In this document: positions 1-5,660 of the stretch, piece after piece | How positions within the stretch are numbered: position 1 is the first letter of the stretch | Layout of the letters: each line of letters begins with the position of its first letter | Origin: Planctomycetaceae bacterium | GTDB lineage: Bacteria > Planctomycetota > Planctomycetia > Planctomycetales > Planctomycetaceae | Direction of reading: 5' to 3' | Assembly (NCBI GenBank): GCA_015487825.1 | Contig: WFOZ01000410.1 | Location: forward strand, 1 to 8,806 | DNA length: 8,806 nucleotides | Program-made: the position numbers and the translations under genes | Notes under the pieces: generated by a model | What the model saw: the letters and a program-made list of their open reading frames with translations, nothing else | Told to the model about the DNA's origin: nothing | Databases searched by the model: none

Positions 1-127
1 ACCCTTCTCCAGAGCGTTCCAGAGCCTGTTTGGAAGAATCAACCAGGCGGACGTTGTGCTGATTTTCGCACAATAATTCCGCGATTGAGGTTCCAACCGT
101 CCCCGCTCCTAAAATAACAATGTTCAT
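1..127 (-). CDS. trkA: TrkA-like potassium uptake regulator, N-terminal fragment
   Basis: The minus strand opens with an ATG at 127-125 and stays open to the window edge, giving the first 42 residues of a protein that continues outside. It starts [12 protein letters not shown] and continues into an alternating helix/strand pattern ending in a VRLVDSS segment. This is the first beta-alpha-beta unit of a Rossmann (RCK/TrkA-N) domain, with the glycine-rich GAGTVG loop at residues 7-12 and an acidic residue (Asp35) at the end of the second strand, as expected for NAD(H) binding. TrkA proteins are cytoplasmic ring-forming subunits that gate Trk/Ktr K+ transporters in response to nucleotides. The gene is divergent from trpF with about 130 bases between the starts. 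Other Rossmann proteins, such as a dehydrogenase, cannot be fully excluded from 42 residues, but the opening words fit TrkA best. Confidence 0.75.
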   Translation of the reverse strand, partial: MNIVILGAGTVGTSIAELLCENQHNVRLVDSSKQALERSGEG

Positions 128-212
128 TCAACAAATTCTCTCTCGATTGACGATGATGTAATTCCCTGTAAAGTACATTTCAAGCTGACGTTTAGCAAGC
201 CGTAGCAGGTAG

Positions 213-238
213 GTTGAGATTGCATGAGCTGTCTCAAC
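213..238 (+). promoter_or_regulatory. Hairpin just before the trpF ribosome binding site
   Basis: The arms gttgaga (213-219) and tctcaac (232-238) are perfect 7-base complements around a 12-base loop, with one further G-T pair possible inside. The purine-rich AAGGGG at 239-244, the best SD candidate for trpF, begins at the base after the stem. The position would allow an effect on translation initiation, but no known riboswitch or attenuator pattern is recognised. Chance is a real alternative for a stem of this length. Confidence 0.3.
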
Positions 239-257
239 AAGGGGCTGGTATTTCAAA

Positions 258-920
258 ATGATCGAGATGCACAGAATGTGGGTTAAAATTTGCGGGTTCA
301 CCAATCTGGAAGATGCCCGCGCGGTTGCCTGCGAAAACCTCGATGCAATCGGGCTGAACTTTTATCGCGAGTCCTCTCGTTATGTTGCGCCGGAATTGGC
401 AAAAAAAATAGCAACCTGCTTTAGTAATTCCGTCAGTAAAGTTGGTGTGTTTGTCGATTCCACACCGCAGCAAATTCGAAATATTTTTGAAATAGTACCT
501 CTCGATTTCATTCAACTGCACGGCAATTATTCTATCGAAGACGCTCTGTCACTTCGCGATCTGCCTCTGATCTGGGTTCATCGCATGGGGCAGGAAGGTT
601 TAGCGGAATTGAAATTGCAGTTGCAGCAATTTAATCGCACCGGTTTGGAATTAAGTGCCTGTCTGGTAGATGCCCGCGTGCCGGGTGAGTGGGGAGGCAG
701 CGGGCAGAAAGTCGATTGGGAAATGTTATCAACCCAATATAATTATGCAGATTGGCCTCGATTGATTCTTGCCGGTGGGCTCGTTCCGGAAAATATCGCA
801 CAGGCAATTCATGAAGTACACCCTTGGGGAGTCGATGTCGCCAGCGGTGTCGAACAGGATGGTAGAAAATCACAAAAAAAGATTCAGGATTTTCTACAGC
901 AGGCAAGAAGATATGAATAA
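258..920 (+). CDS. trpF: Phosphoribosylanthranilate isomerase (TrpF)
   Basis: Cytoplasmic TIM-barrel enzyme of tryptophan biosynthesis that converts N-(5-phosphoribosyl)anthranilate to CdRP by an Amadori rearrangement. The 220-residue product has the family's usual length and landmarks: VKICGFTN at residues 9-16 with Cys12 as the likely general base; GLNFYRESSRYV at 32-43; FIQLHGN at 84-90; VDAR with Asp138 as the likely general acid, followed by a GGSG phosphate loop at 146-149; LAGGL at 171-175; and GVDVASGVE at 191-199. No key residue is missing. Three in-frame ATGs lie close together (258, 267, 276). The first is chosen because AAGGGG sits at 239-244, although the spacing of 13 bases is long and the family usually begins only a few residues before the KICG strand, so 267 or 276 is possible. 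No other trp gene is near, so it seems to be a single-gene transcription unit ending at the terminator around 1042-1063. Confidence 0.95.
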   Translation: MIEMHRMWVKICGFTNLEDARAVACENLDAIGLNFYRESSRYVAPELAKKIATCFSNSVSKVGVFVDSTPQQIRNIFEIVPLDFIQLHGNYSIEDALSLRDLPLIWVHRMGQEGLAELKLQLQQFNRTGLELSACLVDARVPGEWGGSGQKVDWEMLSTQYNYADWPRLILAGGLVPENIAQAIHEVHPWGVDVASGVEQDGRKSQKKIQDFLQQARRYE

Positions 921-1041
921 GTCTCAGTCCATTTTATAATAGTGTTGCGAATAAAATAATAACCACGGCACGCTTTGGGAAAGTGGAACTTCCTGCTTCC
1001 TGCGCTGGGTTCATCCGTGGCTCTTTTTCTTTAGCCATTAA

Positions 1042-1063
1042 GTTCTGCGAAGAACCTTTTTTT
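1042..1063 (+). terminator. Probable intrinsic terminator after trpF
   Basis: A 5-base stem gttct/agaac (1042-1046 and 1051-1055) closes a GCGA loop of the stable GNRA class and is followed, after one C, by seven T residues (1057-1063). It lies about 120 bases after the trpF stop on the same strand. The stem is short, so its strength is uncertain, but tetraloop plus T-run is the expected arrangement. An upstream imperfect candidate (ccacgg at 963-968 with ccgtgg at 1015-1020, then a T-rich run) is weaker because of its 46-base loop. Confidence 0.5.
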
Positions 1064-1066
1064 CAT

Positions 1067-1154
1067 ATGCCTGGGCAATCTGGTATCACGTCAATTATTT
1101 TTTGAGCATTGCCATCTGTTTCAGTTATTCCGGTACTGTCGATTGCTCAGGCGT
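1067..1154 (+). repeat. 88-base element with 14-base inverted arms
   Basis: The left arm atgcctgggcaatc (1067-1080) pairs with the right arm gattgctcaggcgt (1141-1154) over all 14 positions, 12 of them Watson-Crick and two G-T. The arms enclose 60 bases, and the right arm runs into a T-rich stretch (ttttt then cttt, to 1162). A middle segment offers competing pairings: attgcc (1108-1113) with ggcaat (1074-1079), and tgagca (1103-1108) with tgctca (1144-1149). The sequence could therefore form mutually exclusive hairpins as an attenuator does, or be a miniature inverted-repeat element. The flanking ttttc on both sides could be a target duplication but is low-complexity. No known RNA family is recognised. 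Confidence 0.45.
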
Positions 1155-1228
1155 TTTTCTTTCCCCATGATAAATTCCTGCCACCCTTTCCGATTGGTGT
1201 AGCAGAAAAGAATGCTAAGTTTTTTCAG

Positions 1229-1246
1229 GGGTCTGTAACGAGACCC
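1229..1246 (+). promoter_or_regulatory. Hairpin in the leader of the TMTC-like gene
   Basis: Perfect 6-base complementary arms gggtct (1229-1234) and agaccc (1241-1246) around a 6-base loop, 61 bases before the start at 1308. There is no T-run after it, so it is not a standard terminator. Its role is unknown. Confidence 0.3.
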
Positions 1247-1267
1247 GTGATCCGGCTTTATCACAAT

Positions 1268-1285
1268 CTCCTGATATTTCAGGAG
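1268..1285 (+). promoter_or_regulatory. Hairpin containing an AGGAG word upstream of the start at 1308
   Basis: Perfect 7-base arms ctcctga (1268-1274) and tcaggag (1279-1285) with a 4-base TATT loop. The right arm contains AGGAG, an SD-like word, but it lies 22 bases before the ATG at 1308, too far for normal use. A weaker GGGA at 1298-1301 is better spaced. The hairpin could affect ribosome access or mRNA stability. This is inference from position only. Confidence 0.35.
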
Positions 1286-1307
1286 TTGATTTCTTCTGGG
1301 AACTCGT

Positions 1308-2825
1308 ATGTCCGAGCATCAACATACTGAAATATCTGTGCCCTCACTCTGTTCAAAAAAATATTGGTGGGCAGAACGAAGAGCGGTTCTTTTGCTGTTT
1401 ACGCTCGTGCTTGCGCTATTCGGTTCTTCACTTACTTTCGACTATGTAAACTGGGATGACCCCTGGTATGTGTTGAATAATGAATTGATCTCAAGTTGGT
1501 CATTTTCCAATCTGTACGGTATCGCCACAGAAACGGTTACACGAAACTATGCGCCGGTTACTATTTTCTCTTATCTGATTGATCGAACGATCTGGGGCTA
1601 TTGGCCTGGTGGTTATCATCTGACGAATGTGCTTTTGCATTCATTGAATGCGATTCTGGTTTACATGCTTTTGAAGCAAATCACCGGCAGGTATACCATA
1701 GCGTTGTTCACGGCGTGTCTGTTTGCAGTTCATCCGGTGCAGGTGGAATCGGTGGTCTGGATTTCCGCCCGTAAGGGCTTGCTTTCTGCCAGTTTTATTT
1801 TGCTTTCGTTACTCTACTGGCTACGAAAAGAACGGACCTCTGGTGACGAACTTTGGGGGACGTTGTGGTATGTGCTGGCATTATTAAGCAAAGCGGTTGG
1901 TATTATCGTTCCGGGAATTGTGTTTGTTTATGATATTCTGATTCGCAGGAAAACCGTAGCCGAGGCGTTCTCGCGGCAGTTTATCGGTTTCCTGATGGCA
2001 ATCTGGTTTATTCTGACCACGGCTGGTTCGCAGAAAATTATTGGCGGCGGAATTCGCCATCATTTTGCATTGAGTAAACTGGAAATGCTTGCGGTGGATG
2101 CAACTCTGTTGTGGAAATATATCGCTCAGCTTCTCTGGCCTGCGCAGTTAAGCGTCTTATATGATCCTCCCATTTACGGGATTACGTTAATGATTGCAGT
2201 CTCTATATTTGGCTGGTCTGTTGTCGGATTTGTTCTGTGGAAGATACGTCGGCAGGCTCCTTTGCTTTTATTTGCTGTTGCCTGTTTCTTTGCTCCACTG
2301 GTGCCCGTGTTGAACCTGTTCCCAATTACAACTATTATGAATGATCGTTATTTATATCTTGCCTGCATTCCATTTTTTGCCGCGTTGATTGCCGTATTGC
2401 AAATTGGAATAGAAGCAGGTCTTGTGATGATGCGAAACGGAACAGGCTCTTTGAAAGAGCAGGGGGAGACAGATTTCTTCAATAAATATAACGGCCTTAT
2501 TGCTCATCGAATCCTTCTGACAGGTTTAAGTTTTGCTATTATCCTGGCAGCATTCCAAACCAGCAGATATCTGACTGTCTGGAAAAATGACCGCACACTC
2601 TGGGAGCATGCAGTGTTCCAAACACCACAGTTACCTGTTGTGCAATACCAGTACGCTTTGGCATTGTGGAGAACCGGCGATCAACCTCAGGCGATTGACG
2701 TTTTAGAGCGGGCGCTCTGTCTGGATCGAATCGATGCTTATGATCAGAAACGCTTCGAAAAAAAGTTGCACGAATTTCGCAAAGAATTGCATCAGACAGC
2801 AGAGGCTACTGTTCTCAGACAGTAA
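1308..2825 (+). CDS. TMTC-like GT-C membrane glycosyltransferase with a C-terminal TPR-like tail
   Basis: A 505-residue polytopic membrane protein resembling the bacterial relatives of TMTC protein O-mannosyltransferases, a GT-C fold family that uses lipid-linked sugar donors at the membrane. After a short cytoplasmic-looking N-terminus, the first membrane helix (about 26-42) leads to the acidic motif NWDDPWYV (48-55), where Asp50/Asp51 match the conserved acidic pair of the first external loop. Other family landmarks are NVLLHSLNAILVY (107-119), FAVHPVQVESVVW (139-151) followed by ARKG, DRYLYLACIPF (346-356) and VWKNDRTLWEHAV (424-436). There are roughly ten hydrophobic segments. Residues 443-475 look like one TPR unit (QYALALWRTGDQPQAIDVLERAL), far fewer repeats than typical TMTC proteins. 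The start has only a weak GGGA SD, and no in-frame start codon precedes it before a stop. Substrate is unknown, and a lipid-linked or glycan acceptor is as possible as protein. Confidence 0.75.
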   Translation: MSEHQHTEISVPSLCSKKYWWAERRAVLLLFTLVLALFGSSLTFDYVNWDDPWYVLNNELISSWSFSNLYGIATETVTRNYAPVTIFSYLIDRTIWGYWPGGYHLTNVLLHSLNAILVYMLLKQITGRYTIALFTACLFAVHPVQVESVVWISARKGLLSASFILLSLLYWLRKERTSGDELWGTLWYVLALLSKAVGIIVPGIVFVYDILIRRKTVAEAFSRQFIGFLMAIWFILTTAGSQKIIGGGIRHHFALSKLEMLAVDATLLWKYIAQLLWPAQLSVLYDPPIYGITLMIAVSIFGWSVVGFVLWKIRRQAPLLLFAVACFFAPLVPVLNLFPITTIMNDRYLYLACIPFFAALIAVLQIGIEAGLVMMRNGTGSLKEQGETDFFNKYNGLIAHRILLTGLSFAIILAAFQTSRYLTVWKNDRTLWEHAVFQTPQLPVVQYQYALALWRTGDQPQAIDVLERALCLDRIDAYDQKRFEKKLHEFRKELHQTAEATVLRQ

Positions 2826-2891
2826 TTTTTGCGTACCGCGGCTTTCCCTCGCTGGTTTGCATTTGCCGATTCACTCCGTTGGTCGCGTTTA

Positions 2892-2924
2892 CGCTGCATG
2901 GGGGCGTTAAATGCTCTTGCAGCG
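2892..2924. repeat. Inverted repeat between convergent genes
   Basis: Arms cgctgca (2892-2898) and tgcagcg (2918-2924) are perfect 7-base complements around 19 bases. The repeat lies in the 123-base gap between the converging 3' ends of the TMTC-like and prepilin-peptidase-like genes, where a bidirectional terminator would be expected. It has no T-run on either side, so it is not a classical intrinsic terminator. Confidence 0.3.
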
Positions 2925-2948
2925 GTGTTACACGTCTTGTTTATAGCA

Positions 2949-3875
2949 TCAGGTTAGAAACGCTGAAGTATCAATCATTGGCCACCATCTCCAGGTAAGC
3001 AGAATCAGTAGCCAGGCACAGAATATCTGTAGAGGAAGTCCTGTAACCTGTGTGCTTCTGTTTTTTAAGAATCGATTGCTCACAATTTGAGCAGCCAGCG
3101 AACTGGCTGCAATAACCGAAGCCCAGGTAGCAACAATAGGGCCCAGAAAAATACCCAGCAGGATCTGTTGCTGTAACGCATTACCCGATTGGTGAGGCAC
3201 TTTACAAAGCCTGCTCAGCCCCCCAAAAATCGCTCCGGTGACCCCTCCCAGCAAACTATATTTCATCGCATCGAAAAAAGTGAGGCTCGGGATGTTCAAG
3301 CCGTTAATTTGTGCAAGTGGCGAATCGATTTGTCCCACCACAGGTTTCCAATAGGCGAATGCAACATGTAACAGGCAGCCGAAGATCAGAATACGCCAGG
3401 GGGATTTCATGCGATCTTCGTCTATCAATGCAATCGCCAACAGGATGTAGCCTAAAACCATCTGATGCAAACTGAATGCAAACAGAGGGCAACGCGGAAA
3501 TTCCGAAAGCCAGCCACCATAATGTTTCCCCAGCCACCCTTGGGGCAACGTGACACCGTGCATGACGACAATTAACAAAAACAGTATGGCGAATAGAATG
3601 GCAACAGCGAATTCGACAAGTGGATATTTAATCGAAATTCTTTCCTGACAATTTCTGCATCGCCCTTTCAATCTCAACCAGCCCCAAATGGGGATGTTAT
3701 CGGAGGCAAGAATGTCGTTTTTACATCTCGGGCAGTGGCTGCGAGCCAGCAGGATTGGCATTTTACGAGGTAATCGCCAGACAACCACGTTCAGAAAACT
3801 GCCAAAGCAGGCTCCGCAGATAAATGCGTAGAAGACAAAGACAACCGTTGCCAAAAATGTGAGATAATCAATCAT
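2949..3875 (-). CDS. Prepilin peptidase-like (A24 family) membrane protein with degenerate active site
   Basis: Residue numbers are from the ATG at 3875 (308 aa). The N-terminal half is clearly type IV prepilin peptidase: a membrane helix running into GSFLNVVVWRLPR (25-37), two zinc-binding Cys-x-x-Cys pairs (Cys48/51 and Cys73/76), then ISIKYPLVE (80-88) entering the second helix. The first catalytic region is recognisable as LIDEDRMKSP (150-159). The second, normally GxGD followed by KL and ending G-x-x-LG, aligns to SGNALQQ...GIFLG (230-245), so the catalytic Asp falls on Ala233 and the glycines are displaced. Such enzymes cleave and N-methylate type IV pilins and pseudopilins in the inner membrane; here activity is doubtful. 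An upstream in-frame TTG at 3980 would add 35 polar residues and has no SD, whereas 3875 gives a family-like N-terminus, so 3875 is preferred. No pilin or secretion gene is nearby. Confidence 0.8.
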   Translation of the reverse strand: MIDYLTFLATVVFVFYAFICGACFGSFLNVVVWRLPRKMPILLARSHCPRCKNDILASDNIPIWGWLRLKGRCRNCQERISIKYPLVEFAVAILFAILFLLIVVMHGVTLPQGWLGKHYGGWLSEFPRCPLFAFSLHQMVLGYILLAIALIDEDRMKSPWRILIFGCLLHVAFAYWKPVVGQIDSPLAQINGLNIPSLTFFDAMKYSLLGGVTGAIFGGLSRLCKVPHQSGNALQQQILLGIFLGPIVATWASVIAASSLAAQIVSNRFLKNRSTQVTGLPLQIFCAWLLILLTWRWWPMIDTSAFLT

Positions 3876-4322
3876 TCGCCCGAAAGCGTTTCCTTTGTAG
3901 AGAGATCGCAGAAAATAGACATTTCTATCTGTTTCGTTTGAGGGATGATAGTTTCCCGCAGGCAGGAAGTTAACATCCAAAAACAGGAATCACAACGGTC
4001 ATAACGACGATCCCGGCCTGGTGAGTCCTTGAATCAGAGATAAATTCTCTCTTCCCTGCAGCCGATAATAGAGAGTATTCTACATAACTGATGGTTGGTT
4101 TATTGTACTGTTAAGTGGAAATTCCTTTGCAGCTTTCGCATTTTATTGATAGTTCATTCCGGTTACAGCGTTCAAAACAGGCCAGCTGTGCAGAGGGTTA
4201 GGCGAATTTTCAGTTAGTTTGGTGCAATTGTTGTCGATTAGATGAATCAGTCGTCCTGAATTGGACAGTACATCATATTTCGTTTGTCTTCAGGAACCGT
4301 CTCTGTCAATTCTCGATGAAAC
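3876..4322. other. Intergenic region, no gene seen
   Basis: About 450 bases between the divergent prepilin-peptidase-like gene and the small cysteine-motif gene. If the TTG at 3980 is the true start of the former, the first 105 bases are coding. Promoters for both genes must lie here, but no convincing -35/-10 pair was found. Only short inverted words are visible: agaga/tctct at 4036-4050 and gtcc/ggac at 4253-4266. No tRNA or credible ORF was seen. Confidence 0.5.
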
Positions 4323-4328
4323 AGGAGG
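4323..4328 (+). promoter_or_regulatory. Strong Shine-Dalgarno site fixing a GTG start
   Basis: A full AGGAGG occupies 4323-4328, four bases before GTG at 4333-4335. It is the strongest SD in the window and sets the start of the small cysteine-motif protein, in preference to the longer reading from the TTG at 4261. Confidence 0.75.
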
Positions 4329-4332
4329 AATT

Positions 4333-4545
4333 GTGAAAACCAGATCAAAAACATCGAAGACTGGTAACAAGCAGGCACCTGCCACATTGGGTGTGCATAT
4401 GAAGTGTTGTAATGTCTACATATACGCCAGGATGAATCCTGCTCGCGAAGCGTATGTAGGGTGGTGCCCACGCTGCACAAAACAGGTCAGAATTGAAATT
4501 GTCAGTGAAGGGGGATCGACGAGTCGAATTTTTGAAGCTGAGTAA
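4333..4545 (+). CDS. Small cysteine-motif (zinc-ribbon-like) protein, function unknown
   Basis: A 70-residue protein starting at GTG, directly after an AGGAGG. The first 20 residues are basic and polar (KTRSKTSKTGNK), probably disordered. The core runs HMKCCNVYIYAR (22-33), then AYVGWCPRCTKQVRI (40-54) and ends with GGSTSRIFEAE (60-70). Cys25/Cys26 and Cys45/Cys48 could together bind one zinc, like a short zinc ribbon. The layout resembles a small uncharacterised protein I associate with planctomycetes, with a CC pair, a GRCPRCG-like knuckle and an RFFEA-like end. That recognition is from memory and unverified. The longer reading from 4261 adds 24 residues with no family-like character. It is followed 65 bases later by the GalT-like gene on the same strand, so co-transcription is possible. 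No function is assigned. Confidence 0.75.
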   Translation: MKTRSKTSKTGNKQAPATLGVHMKCCNVYIYARMNPAREAYVGWCPRCTKQVRIEIVSEGGSTSRIFEAE

Positions 4546-4610
4546 AAAAACTGCCTGATATATACGATCGTTGTACCACCTTGAAACAATTTGCCTTGCA
4601 TAAAACTCTG

Positions 4611-5645
4611 ATGCCGAATTCTCCTTCTCCAGAAATGATTTCTCAACCTGTGGCTTTGCAGAATTCCTATGAGGTGCGTTACGATCCGATTCATCGTTGG
4701 CCGGTAATATTTGCGCCTCCACGTGCGCATCGTCCTTTTGATTTCAGCAAGCGTAATGCTGCACAATGCGGAGAGAACGACCCCTTCGCTCAGGGGCGGG
4801 AAGATCAGACAACAGCAGAGAGTTTCGCTGTTCGCGATCCGGGAACCGAGCCGGATACTCCGGGATGGCAAGTCCGTATTATTCCTAATAAATATCCTGC
4901 TTTGGTTTCGGTTTCAGATGTTGTTCCGGAAAATGATGCCTGCGGCGTGCATGAAGTGATTGTCGAATGCCCTCAATCAGAAACACATATTACGAAGTTG
5001 GGAATTTCCCAGATTGAACTTGTCTTTCAGAGTTATCGGGATCGCTTACGACAGTTGGCAGAATCCAGGCAGTTTGTGCATGCGACAATTTTCAAAAATC
5101 ATGGCCCGGCTGCAGGAGCATCGTTATTGCACAGTCATTCTCAATTGATGGCCACTGCATTTGTGCCACCTTTGATTCAGCAGGAACTTGCATTCACCGC
5201 AGAGCATTTCAAGAAAACGAATCGCGATTATTTCAGCGAGTATCTATTGGCAGAGCAAACTTTCAGAGAGCGGATCGTTGAGCAGACTGATGACTTCCTG
5301 ATACTTTGCCCCGAAGCAAGTCGCTTCAGTTTTGAAATGCACATTTATCCGCGTTTCAAGGAATCTCATTTCCATTTAACGAAAGATACAACGCTTAAGG
5401 CGATGGCCGAAGTAATGTGGCGTTCCCTGCTGCGACTGGAAAAAGTGGCAGCCGACCCCGATTACAATTTTGTGCTGCATACTGCCCCGTTCACAAACAG
5501 GCATGTTCCCGGTTTCCGCTGGCACTGGGAAATCTATCCCCGTACTTCGGGCATCGCAGGTTGGGAAATGGGAGCAGGAAGTTTTGTGAACCCGCTGTTT
5601 CCCGAAACAGCTTCGAAACTGTTACGGGACGCTGAGATCGATTGA
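4611..5645 (+). CDS. galT: GalT-family nucleotidyltransferase (galactose-1-phosphate uridylyltransferase or ADP-glucose phosphorylase type)
   Basis: Numbers are from the ATG at 4611 (344 aa), close to the usual family length. GalT enzymes of the HIT superfamily exchange a nucleotide between a nucleotide sugar and a sugar phosphate through a covalent uridylyl- or adenylyl-histidine. Visible landmarks are VRYDPIHRWPVIFAP (22-36), VRIIPNKYPAL (88-98), GVHEVIVE (112-119), KNHGPAAGASLLHSHSQL (162-179) with His176 as the predicted nucleophile and Gln178 after it, FEMHIYPR (241-248), FRWHWEIYPR (302-311), and GWEMGAGSFVNP (317-328). The usual N-terminal CPFC zinc motif is replaced by DPFA (57-60), and the SPDH-like third ligand position reads CPQS (120-123). 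HSHSQ rather than HPHGQ is also the active-site form I recall for plant ADP-glucose phosphorylase, so the substrate is uncertain. An in-frame TTG at 4581 is a less likely start; neither has a clear SD. It converges on the DegT-like gene 15 bases away. Confidence 0.85.
   Translation: MPNSPSPEMISQPVALQNSYEVRYDPIHRWPVIFAPPRAHRPFDFSKRNAAQCGENDPFAQGREDQTTAESFAVRDPGTEPDTPGWQVRIIPNKYPALVSVSDVVPENDACGVHEVIVECPQSETHITKLGISQIELVFQSYRDRLRQLAESRQFVHATIFKNHGPAAGASLLHSHSQLMATAFVPPLIQQELAFTAEHFKKTNRDYFSEYLLAEQTFRERIVEQTDDFLILCPEASRFSFEMHIYPRFKESHFHLTKDTTLKAMAEVMWRSLLRLEKVAADPDYNFVLHTAPFTNRHVPGFRWHWEIYPRTSGIAGWEMGAGSFVNPLFPETASKLLRDAEID
5594..5611. repeat. Hairpin within the 3' end of the GalT-like gene
   Basis: Perfect 7-base arms gctgttt (5594-5600) and aaacagc (5605-5611) around CCCG. 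It lies inside the last codons of the GalT-like gene and about 50 bases beyond the stop of the convergent DegT-like gene, so it would fold in both transcripts. No T-run follows on either strand. It might act as a 3'-end or stalling hairpin, or be coincidental coding sequence. Confidence 0.35.
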
Positions 5646-5660
5646 AGTCCAACACTATTA

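Noticed and set aside
224..286. Short upstream frame (20 codons) overlapping the trpF start, considered as a trp leader peptide
   Set aside because: It contains no Trp codon, its ATG lies inside the loop of the 213-238 hairpin, and no SD precedes it.
1109..1330. Plus-strand 73-codon frame before the TMTC-like gene
   Set aside because: It starts with TTG without SD, runs through two hairpins and the inverted-repeat element, overlaps the true start at 1308 and shows no family character.
3876..3980. N-terminal extension of the prepilin-peptidase-like protein from a TTG at 3980
   Set aside because: It adds 35 mostly polar residues before the first helix, unlike the family, and has no SD. The ATG at 3875 gives the usual N-terminus. 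It is not fully excluded.
4345..4871. Overlapping minus-strand frames of 125 and 151 codons opposite the cysteine-motif and GalT-like genes
   Set aside because: They are antisense shadows of two well-supported plus-strand genes and have no recognisable motifs.
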